DNA of 64,000 nt, taken from NCBI GenBank assembly GCA_964006375.1, contig OZ023265.1, forward strand, positions 148,348,393 to 148,412,392. Direction: 5' to 3'. The notes under the pieces are model-generated. The model had not been told where the DNA came from and did not search any database. It was given only the letters and a program-made list of their open reading frames with translations. A program made the translations under genes and the position numbers. The stretch comes from Tillus elongatus. Its lineage: Eukaryota; Arthropoda; Insecta; Coleoptera; Cleridae. This document shows, in pieces, positions 56,285 through 64,000 of this stretch (the first letter of the stretch is position 1; every line of letters begins with the position of its first letter).

Positions 56285-58570
56285 TGTGAGGGGTCAAATC
56301 GGGATAAGGTTATCTTTCCCTAATATGGGGAGGTTCCCACGGGATAACCTTATCAATACGGCTTTATTTACGGGATTTGCTCAGGCGCCAGCAGCGTGGT
56401 TTAAGGGAAGACGCTGCGCTCCCTCAGGACTATATCTCTGTCCTCGGTTGTTATTTACAGATACACGGACCCGGGGTACACTCCAGTGGAGACAGGGTTC
56501 GCCTAAGTCCTCAGGCAGAGTCCCTCAGGACTCCCTAATTATGGCCTGTATATTAGAGATCAGAATGTTGCGTTATGTTGGGGTGGATTGGTTGGGAAGC
56601 TTTAAATGAAATACCGTATAAAACAAATAGTCTATTTACAAAAGTATTGGTGGGGAAATATTTACAAAATATATACAAAGAAATATTTACACAAGGGATT
56701 CTCCCGGTATACCCCACGTTTAAACTAACTTAATTGACAACAAATCAATTTATTAGAGACCAGAGGCAGAAACTGAAATATTCGCGAGTTATACGGACGG
56801 TATCACGAATAGGGGTAGTAAACTCGCGGCTTGTAAGCGGGCAGAAGCGTCCCAGGATCGCCAAAGCAAGGCACCGGACAGGTGGTCGGTTTAAGCGGGC
56901 ATGCAATATTAATTACGGACCCTCAAGCATGCGTTGCAGTCATACAGACTCTCTACGACCGGAGGAAGTGTCTCCCTAGGGAGATGGAAATTTCCCCTCG
57001 ACAAAATAAAGGAAGTCCTCACTATCAAGTTAAAAGAAAACACAGCCTCCAGACGGTGCCTTCAGGACGGTCGGGATACCGGGTATCGCCAGACTGTTTC
57101 GATCGCCAGGAATGGTGGAGACCTACTGCAGCCCGAAATATCCCCGCTGGCGTCCAGATCCAGGAGCACGAGAGCTGCGCCACGGGAGACCGCTTTGGGA
57201 TGATTTGGTCGTGGCTAGACCGCCCCCCGGTTCAAATCAACGTGCAGTCGGCCGCTTTGCTAGTGCTCTCGCGTTCTCGGGAAGACTCCAGCCCAGGAAC
57301 GCGACCCCTTTGCGTCTCCCGACGGAAACATATAAAGCTTTTCCCCCGAAGACTGAAAACGACAAGGTTTTCCCAATAATGTCAGCCGGACGGTCGGGAC
57401 ACCGGGTATCGCCAGACTGTTTCGATCGCCAGGAGTGGTGGAGACCTACTGCAGCCCGAAATATCCCCGCTGGCGTCCAGATCCAGGAGCACGAGAGCTG
57501 CGCCACGGGAGACCGCTTTGGGATGATTTGGTCGTGGCTAGACCGCCCCCCGGTTCAAATCAACGTGCAGTCGGCCGCTTTGCCAGTGCTCTCGCGCTCT
57601 CGGGAAGACTCCAGCCAAGGAACGCGAGCCCCGGCTCCCCCAGGTCGCCCCGCGGATACAGACAGAAACGAACGATGGACCTATTTATCCGAAGCTCCCT
57701 TGCGGCCGTCTCTCTGAAATAAAACCACTAACAAACACAACAACATTCAATATCTTTTCCACACCTGGACTTTTAACGTCACCTCTGGCGAAGGCCACCA
57801 AGCGCGCCTAGGTGTTCGCCGCCAGAGAGAGTCGTCGATCCGTGGAAAACCCCTTACATACAGGCCCTCCACCGTACAGCTATAGAGACAGCGACCTACC
57901 CAAACGAAGCGGAAATGAGCGGCCTGCTGAAGACGGCGCTCTCCACTTGCCACAGCCGCTAACTCTACTAAGCTGGTGCACCTAACGAATCGCGGCGTAC
58001 TCTTCCACGGCCGGCCTGAAATACACAATAAAACCCAACACCAAGAATCAAGACGTGGACGGTGGCTGCTTCCTCTCTGTGACCTGGCTCTGCGCTCGCT
58101 GAAAGAGAACTAAACTCCCACGGTCGGCCTGCTGGATTCGCTACTGAAACACACAATAAAAGCGAACACCAAGAACGAAGACGCGGACGGTGGCTGGTTA
58201 CTCTCCGTGACGGCCCCTGCGACTGCTGAAAAAGAACTAACTTGTCGAGCGCGTTACAGTCGATATCTCCAGACCTCGATGCGGCCTCAGTCATCCGAAG
58301 CTTATGCGCCGCACGCGGTGCGCGTAGGTTGATGCAGTGGACCAGCCCGTTCGTCCCCGCTTTCATCGTTTCGCATGCCGCAGGACTCGCCTGGGCGACC
58401 TCAACCCGCTATACTCCTTACCCTTCCTCCGATCTCGCGACGTTTTCCTGAAATTATACCCTATTGAATGTTTCAATAACAAAAATAAATTAAATTAAAT
58501 ACGGATGGTACGGATCTATTCCCCTGTTAACTAATTAGATTTCTAATGGCCATTACGTCACTTCGTGACA
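56285..58570 (-). repeat. Gypsy 5' LTR (right copy)
   Basis: 2286 bp, TGT...ACA ends. Compared with the left LTR it has 249 extra bp (57628-57876) and a 4-bp GGAA (about 57010-57013); these two differences account for the whole length difference. An internal tandem duplication of about 241 bp recurs at a 323-bp interval (from about 57066 and 57389). In element sense an AATAAA lies at 56363-56368, near the LTR 3' end, and TATATA-like sequence about 300 bp before it; promoter assignment is tentative. Confidence 0.9.
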
Positions 58571-58714
58571 ATATATAGGATTCTCTTACAATATATTATT
58601 CCTTTTTGAAAATGCTTGTTTGTTTCGTCTCGGAGTGTTATTGGAATCTCGTTGTAAATTTGTATTAAATTAAATTTTGCATTTTTCTGTAGCGGAGAAT
58701 AAGTTAATATTATC

Positions 58715-59035
58715 AATAACAATTATTTTAATAAATCTGAGAAATGTCCACCATTAACCACAATAGATTTTCTTACTGTCCTATTTAAATAACGTCTTAC
58801 TTTAAATAAAACTCCTTCTCTGTTACGAATGGCATTAACTCCACCATGAATCTTTTGTAGAAGATGACCACGATATACAATTTCTTCCTAACTAAATCTT
58901 TCAAATGGTCTCAAAAATAAAAATCCAAGGAACTAAGGTCAATGCTACGAGCTGACCAAGGAAATTCGCTGCCATGAGCTAACCATCTGCGTGGAAAACT
59001 TTTGTTCAAAAAGTTTCGAACTACACTACTCAAAA
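58715..59035 (-). pseudogene. DD41D-like mariner transposase remnant
   Basis: Minus-strand translation RNFLNKSFPRRWLAHG, SARSIDLSSLDFYF, then GGVNAIRNREGVLFKVRRYL matches the second half of the DD41D domain and its tail in order. The third Asp is present (SSLDFYF); the first two are missing. A short relative of the same 3' region occurs at about 9422-9490. Confidence 0.6.
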
Positions 59036-59344
59036 CTCAAAGCGTCGCTCGCAAAAATTTTACCCTCTTTAAATTTGACGAAACATTCGATTGCCGCGAT
59101 CAAATTGAACTCTGTTGAAAGAGTTTGTAACCACCGTCCTTTTGCTATTAGCTAGTTGTTTTATAAAATATCAGGTAAGTCACATACATTTTATACAGGG
59201 TGTTGAATAAAACATTCAACATTTTCTATACCACCAAGAAGATCCCGTTTGAAAAAAGAAATCTTTTTCTTAAATTTCAGCTAATAACATGTTGAAATAG
59301 GACAAAGCTACAAGATGGTGTTTGGATTTTGCATTGTTTTTATT

Positions 59345-59725
59345 TGATTTTTAGCTGATTTTCGTGGAAAAAATTTGCTAATGAGGAGACGGCGACTTTT
59401 GGATTTTGAAAAGATTTCTTTAAATGAGCGCGAACTAGGACCATTAGAACCCATATGCGGTGTTCGTTTCAGTTTTTATCTATTTACATATATACAGGAT
59501 GACGCATTTTTACGGTTAAGCTCAATATTGACGTTGTTATACAATATACTAGAAAAAATGTCTACGTTAATTATAGAGTGTCTTGAGCTACACCTTATAA
59601 AATTATTGCAACAATCACAGGTGGCCCATAAGTCATTGATGATACAATTTTTTCCGAACAGGCTTTATTTTATTGCATTTTTGTATTTTTTATCAAAATA
59701 TAATTCGTGTTTGTAGGAAAGAAAA
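59345..59725 (+). repeat. AT-core repeat, short form without core or B-half
   Basis: Degenerate hairpin, A-half (GAGGAGACGGCGACTTTTGG ... CCCATATGCGG), then ACATATATACAGG joined directly to the tail (GGTTAAGCTCAAT ... GTGTCTTGAGCTACACC ... GGTGGCCCATAAGTCATTG). Only a 10-bp AT-like stretch separates them. Ends at TIR element T16. Confidence 0.65.
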
Positions 59726-60036
59726 TCTAGGCGCAGTAATTGCGTTTCGGTAGCGAATTTTCATTGTATGCTTGAAATTTCAATAGATCAATTCGCTATT
59801 AATCTAAGGTTGGCTAGGAAACCAGTTTTCTCTAAAACATTTTAGGTTTATTTTCGGAAAATTTTTATAAATTTTCGAACAATAAAATTCTTTTGGTAAA
59901 ATGTGGTACATTGTTTCTACTATATAGGTTTATATCGGTAACCAAATTTGATACCTGCTTGCATTTAAAACGACATATGTGGTATTAAAAACATGTTTAT
60001 GAAAATTCACTTCCATAACGCACTTGCTGCGTCCAG
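59726..60036. mobile_element. TIR element T16, complete
   Basis: Left TIR degraded (CTAGGCGCAGTAATTGCG), right TIR good (CATAACGCACTTGCTGCG...CCAG). Interior standard. Confidence 0.7.
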
Positions 60037-60126
60037 AATTTTTTTTTGTTTCTTGGAAAAAAGTATACATTATGTTAATACAATAATTTTTAGACTTGTG
60101 CTGTATAATAACACAATTAAAAAATT

Positions 60127-60439
60127 CTGGACGCAGCAAGTGCGTTATGGTAGTGAATTTTCATAAAAATATTTTTAATAACAAATATGTGTGTTTTTTT
60201 TTAAGAAAGCAGGCATCAAATTTGGTTACCAGTATAACCTATATAGTAAAAACAATGTGCCATGTTCCATTAAAATAACTTTATTGTGTGAAAATGTACA
60301 AAAATTTCCAAAAGTAAACTTAAAATGTTCCCGAAAAAACATGTTTCTTGGTCAACCTTATAGGTTAATAGCAAATTGAGCTGTTCAAATATGAACATTT
60401 GATCAAAATTCGCTACCATAACGCACTTGCTGCGTCCAG
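60127..60439. mobile_element. TIR element T17, complete
   Basis: 313 bp, best-preserved pair of TIRs (CTGGACGCAGCAAGTGCG and its complement). Same orientation and interior as T6. Followed at 60440-60567 by a minus-orientation AT-core tail (CACCAACGACTTATGGACCA), so 60127-60567 is the outer end of another minus copy, cut near the assembly gap. Confidence 0.75.
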
Positions 60440-60676
60440 AATTTATTTTCTTACAAACATGCATTATATTTCGATGGAAAATGCAAAAATGCACTAACAT
60501 AAGGCGTGTTTAATTAAAAAAAAAAAAGGAAATTTGTATCACCAACGACTTATGGACCACCCTGTGATTGCAGACTAGTTCAAGGCACAGTGATTTTGGA
60601 ATGGGTGGAGTAAGACTAGGGGTATGCACAATCAACCAAGGGTTGCGGTGCTATCGGGGCGGCAAGGCCGCGGACG

Positions 60677-60876
60677 NNNNNNNNNNNNNNNNNNNNNNNN
60701 NNNNNNNNNNNNNNNNNNNNNNNNNNNNNNNNNNNNNNNNNNNNNNNNNNNNNNNNNNNNNNNNNNNNNNNNNNNNNNNNNNNNNNNNNNNNNNNNNNNN
60801 NNNNNNNNNNNNNNNNNNNNNNNNNNNNNNNNNNNNNNNNNNNNNNNNNNNNNNNNNNNNNNNNNNNNNNNNNNNN
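60677..60876. other. Assembly gap (200 N)
   Basis: Exactly 200 unknown bases. Left and right sequence need not be adjacent in the genome; translated frames across it are meaningless. Confidence 1.
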
Positions 60877-61160
60877 GGTGCCATACCTCTGCTCCAAAGA
60901 GTCGCCCGTAAGGCAGGCACTGCCAGGCGGAGAATAGCACAAAGCAACATCTCTAGTTTTGTGACGGTTCTGGGGTTCCATATTGGCTTTCACATACACA
61001 CAGTACAGCACGAAAGAATCTGTAAGATAAGTAGCGAGCGAAACAATTTCTCCCTTGGCTAATACCACGACGCGTGTTGAATCACACCACTCGTTATAGT
61101 TATTTTTGTTTCAGGATAAATAGATATGCGGCACTCGGAATAATTAGTTTAGCAGGATAC
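60877..61160. other. Unannotated sequence right of the gap
   Basis: GC-richer for the first 100 bp. No feature supported. Confidence 0.35.
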
Positions 61161-61169
61161 GTGGGCCGA

Positions 61170-61265
61170 GGGTTTGAGAGAAACGATTAGATCTATGCAG
61201 AATTTTTGGATCTAAACAGCGCTTTTTATTAAATGTGGCATGATGTTTTAGATGCCAAATAATAT
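61170..61265 (+). pseudogene. LINE RT motif A fragment
   Basis: IYAEFLDLNSAFY, stop, MWHDVLDAK resembles RT motif A of Jockey-superfamily LINEs. About 30 residues only. Confidence 0.45.
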
Positions 61266-61364
61266 TCCAAGGCTCTGATACTATTAGCTATACTTTGATA
61301 ATATTATTAGAGCATATCTTAAATATTTCTTAAATCTATCTTATCGGCTAGACAATCCAGAAGC

Positions 61365-61605
61365 TCCCAACGACGTTTGCAGTTTCACAGGCTTGTCTTG
61401 AAGTTTTGTCTGCACATTCTGCTCTCCGGAGAGGCCGTCGGCCTCATGTCTATGTGATGTTGGGCAGGTTAAGGCCAATAGGCTCCTTGCAGAAAGGAGG
61501 AGTTCGGCAAAATTTCCAGGATAGTAAGGTGAAACTGTTCCCTGGCGTCGGTGATTGGCTATAGTCGCGGAAATACGCCGATGTTGAAGTACAAAAAATA
61601 ATAAA
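61365..61605 (+). mobile_element. tRNA-derived SINE, copy 3, 5'-truncated
   Basis: Body only: TTTTGTCTGCACATTCTGC, CTCCGGAGAGGCCGTCGG, TATGTGATGTTG, GGAGTTCGGCAAAATTTCCA and GGCGTCGGTGATTGGCTATA match copy 2 in order. No tRNA-like head. Short A-rich end at about 61600. Confidence 0.65.
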
Positions 61606-61679
61606 CAAAAGGCATAAGCTAAGAGGAAAGCACAAGGTCGATAGTAGATAGTCGGACACCTGGGCTCATCCCCTCCACT

Positions 61680-62095
61680 TTTTACTGCGCATGCGCGAGT
61701 CATCATGCGCATGCGCTGACCTGCGCAGACCTGTGACAGTTGACAGCTGACCTGTCAGATTTGACAGGTGTCAAATGTCACTGACCTGACAGCTGTCAAC
61801 GTCAGCTGTCACCTGACCTGACATGTGTCAACGTCAAATGTCACCTGACCTGTCAGATGACGTCACAAGCATTCCAAGATGGCTGACCTGTCATAGACAG
61901 TCGCAAGCCGGGTTCTCTCTATGGAACTAACCTGAGATGACGTCACAAGCATTCCAAGATGGCTGACCTGTTATAGACAGTTGCAACCCGGGTTCTCTCT
62001 ATGGAACTAACCTGAGATGACGTCACAAGCATTCCAAGATGTCTGACCTGTGTGTCCATAGATATCTACAAGTCAGGTTAGCTCTCCATGTGTGT
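61680..62095 (+). repeat. Motif-dense tandem region (NRF1-like, TGACAG, CRE-like)
   Basis: Two NRF1-type palindromes TGCGCATGCGC (61686-61697, 61706-61717) 20 bp apart; then 61735-61855 made of TGACAG/CTGTCA and GTCAAATGTCA words; then three units of 80 bp starting GATGACGTCACAAG at 61856, 61936 and 62016, each with a CRE palindrome TGACGTCA and a CCAAGATG(G/T)CTGACCTG block. Could be a promoter or simply a satellite-like repeat. Confidence 0.75.
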
Positions 62096-62103
62096 TTGTC
62101 TGA

Positions 62104-62275
62104 TTGTTTATTAAGGTTATGTATTTGTTTATTAAGGTTATGTTCGCTCACGTGTCATCTGTTTGTTTATTAAGGTTATGTTTGTATTTGTTTATTAAGG
62201 TTATGTCATGTGTGTTGATTACCAAGGCATCTGTTTGTTTATTAAGGTTATGTATTTTGTTTATTAAGGTTAGGT
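62104..62275 (+). repeat. Interspersed TTTGTTTATTAAGGTTA repeats
   Basis: Six copies of TGTTTATTAAGGTTA at irregular 20-50 bp spacing. Each contains a forkhead-like TGTTTATT word. Role unknown. Confidence 0.8.
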
Positions 62276-62400
62276 GTTCGTAAACACAGCTGTTTGGTTT
62301 GTTTATTGTGTTGTTGTTGTTGTTAAGGTGTATTGAAGTTTGTTAGGGTATTTCGTTTTTTGGCGGGAAATTTGAATTTGTTTGAAAATTTCTGTCTGTT

Positions 62401-62502
62401 GTGTCCAGAGATCTTACTCCTCAAGCTAGAGAACATTCTATTTGTAAAGTTGTAGAGTGTAGAGAATATTCTCTAGCTCGAGGGGAGACATCTGTTGGAC
62501 AC
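62401..62502 (+). repeat. Imperfect 102-nt hairpin
   Basis: Arms GTGTCCA / TGGACAC at the base and AAGCTAGAGAACATTCT paired with the AGAATATTCTCTAGCTC region near the loop; about 35 of 40 positions pair. Loop of about 20 nt. Each arm has a GAAnnTTC dimer like a heat-shock element. May be a microRNA-like precursor or a small foldback element. Confidence 0.6.
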
Positions 62503-63380
62503 AGTCATTCGGTTTAGTCACACACACATACATATATGAGGAAGATATATTGAGCGGGTAATTTGAAATTTTGAATTTAATTTGAAATATGATTTTTGAA
62601 AGAAAAGCATTCGCCAGAAATTAGATTTGAACCCCCAACCATACAGCTTACTAAGATATGCAAACGTCCCTAAACCGATTATGCTATTCAGACATACGAT
62701 GAAAGTTTGTTATCAGTGGGTATATATATAAAACAAAAACCTGTTACATAAAACGAGTTTATGAGGGTGCTGAGTTTGTGTGTGTGTGTGTGTGCAAAGG
62801 TGGTATCTCTATTACATTCCAATTGAATAATAGGAACTGTAATGTTAAAAACAATTGTTTATTTATAGTAAAAAGAAATTTTAAAACACGTACCAATTTA
62901 CCTATCTAATATCATTTAATAACAAAAAACGTTTCAAGTAAACTATATCAATAAGGAAAAACGTATTTACATCTAGATATGTTAATGAGTTTATTTTAAT
63001 AGCCTCATAAAACTCGGGGACTTGGTTTTATTGCCGGCGTGTTTGTTTATGTTAGTGTGTTTGTATTTTGAATGAATGAATCTAAATTTATATAGGGAGT
63101 GATCAAAAACACACAAGTAACAAAACTCAATTTAAAACAACTAAATTAAACTTTGATATACGAGGATTGTTTGATAAGTATTGTTTGTATGTAAACATAA
63201 ATAATATAATAGTATACTTACATACAGCAAGAGACGTCATACTTGTTTCACGGCTTAGTACACACTAACGTATGTTGAGGTCTTGAATGGGGCCCCGTTA
63301 TAGAAATAACACAGTTGTTTAATGACATCCACTTGAACCAAACAAAACATATATACGCTGTTGTTGATTGTTAACACACA
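62503..63380. other. Spacer with weak tRNA-like segment and (TG)n
   Basis: 62612-62690 on the minus strand has a B-box-like GGTTCAAATC (62624-62633) in a tRNA-sized context, but the A box is poor. A (TG)n run lies at 62777-62794. Otherwise nothing supported. Confidence 0.35.
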
Positions 63381-63384
63381 CACA

Positions 63385-64000
63385 CACACGTCATGACAGC
63401 TCGAAGTCTTTACTTAGACTGACAGAGCTGTGTAATAAAAGACAGACAGACAGACAAACAGCTGTTTAACAACAGTTAGAGCGTGTAACACAGCTAAAAC
63501 GTATCAAAAATAGCCAAGTGTCTCCTGTGTAGAGGAAACAGAGACAACTAATGGTCATTGTTGGAGCTTGTACATGTTGTTTGAAAGGATATATAACACA
63601 CGTCATGACAGCACGAAGGCTTGGCTTAGACTAATGGATGTGTGTAACAACAGACATACAGACAATAGATTGTCCCCACAAGTATCATAGATAATCTTGT
63701 TTGAGCTTATACAGCCGTGTAACAAACGTGTCATGACATCTCGATGTCTTTACCTGGGCAAACAGAGCTGTAATAATAACAGACAGACAGACAGCAGTTT
63801 AACAACAACAACTAGAGCAAGTAACACAGCCATGTTCTTTGGTTCAAGTGTCTTCTGTGTTGAGGAAACAGCTGTTTAACAAACGTTGTCGTAACAACTT
63901 GTTGTCTTTGGTTAGAGTGACAGAGCTGTGTAACAACAGACAGACAGACAAACAATTGAATACCATTGTTAGAGCTTGTACACGTTGTTTGAAAGGATAT
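63385..64000 (+). repeat. Degenerate tandem repeats with (GACA)n cores
   Basis: Unit phrases CGTCATGACAGC...CGAAG, AGAGCTGTGTAA.AACAGACAGACAGACA, AGCTGTTTAACAACA, AGAGCTTGTACA.GTTGTTTGAAAGGATAT recur in the same order starting near 63392, 63601, 63729 and 63885 and continue to the window edge. Unit length varies from 130 to 210 bp. Confidence 0.8.

Larger units (their letters stand above)
47681..58570 (-). mobile_element. Ty3/Gypsy LTR retrotransposon, full length
   Basis: 10,890 bp on the minus strand: 5' LTR (right), primer-binding site, leader, gag, protease, RT/RNase H/integrase, a 1.4-kb 3' region without env, polypurine tract, 3' LTR (left). Pol order (PR-RT-RH-IN) places it in Ty3/Gypsy. 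LTR divergence by eye is very low (two substitutions noted), suggesting recent insertion, although pol has two frame breaks. Confidence 0.95.

Noticed and set aside
60568..61068. Open frames containing unknown residues
   Set aside because: They run through the 200-N gap and have no recognisable domain on either side.

Overview
This is an AT-rich eukaryotic window built almost entirely from transposable elements and simple repeats. I found no intact host gene, no rRNA and no CRISPR array. The content (an arthropod-type Ty3/Gypsy element, Tc1/mariner transposases with a DD41D spacing, Jockey- and CR1-like LINE fragments, a Crypton-like tyrosine recombinase, tRNA-derived SINEs) fits an arthropod, most likely an insect. 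That is inference from element families, not from a host gene. A run of exactly 200 N at 60677-60876 is an assembly gap.

Layout. 1-9.1 kb: repeated copies of an unnamed composite repeat, called here the AT-core repeat: a short terminal hairpin, an 'A-half', a long (AT)n tract, a 'B-half', a tail, and often a terminal ~300-bp TIR element whose ends read CTGGACGCAGCAAGTGCG. A rearranged DD41D mariner sits inside the first kilobases. 9.5-10.4 kb: a decayed LINE reverse transcriptase. 13.4-16.2 kb: a minus-strand Jockey-like LINE with endonuclease and RT. 16.4-19.7 kb: mostly unrecognised. 19.7-20.9 kb: a decayed Crypton-like tyrosine recombinase. 21.3-24.0 kb: a 2.2-kb foldback form of the AT-core repeat plus another copy. 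25.4-31.8 kb: more copies, one carrying a second DD41D mariner. 32.5-35.3 kb: a SINE, a 130-bp x 10 tandem array made from an RT fragment, and a LINE RT remnant. 36.2-43.9 kb: a 111-bp perfect palindrome, a SINE with a clear 12-bp target duplication, a CR1/Jockey-like LINE and LINE RNase H debris. 43.9-46.1 kb: a DD41D mariner with 478-bp TIRs and a transposase broken by one stop codon. 47.68-58.57 kb: a complete 10.9-kb minus-strand Ty3/Gypsy element. 58.6-60.6 kb: more repeat copies. After the gap the repeat landscape changes: no (AT)n cores, but tandem repeats rich in TGACAG, CRE-like and NRF1-like motifs and an imperfect 102-nt hairpin.

How the parts relate. All three well-preserved DD41D mariners, and the Gypsy element, lie inside long (AT)n tracts, so these tracts act as landing pads for TA-targeting elements. 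The AT-core repeat and the TIR element belong together: plus copies end in the TIR element on the right, minus copies begin with it on the left, and the terminal hairpin shares the inner TIR sequence. The Gypsy element carries a textbook -1 frameshift signal at the gag/pro junction (GGGAAAC directly before the gag stop, 6-nt spacer, H-type pseudoknot) and an extra zinc knuckle at the end of pol. Its pol is interrupted by two further, probably disabling, frame changes. All coordinates of degenerate repeats are by eye and approximate.
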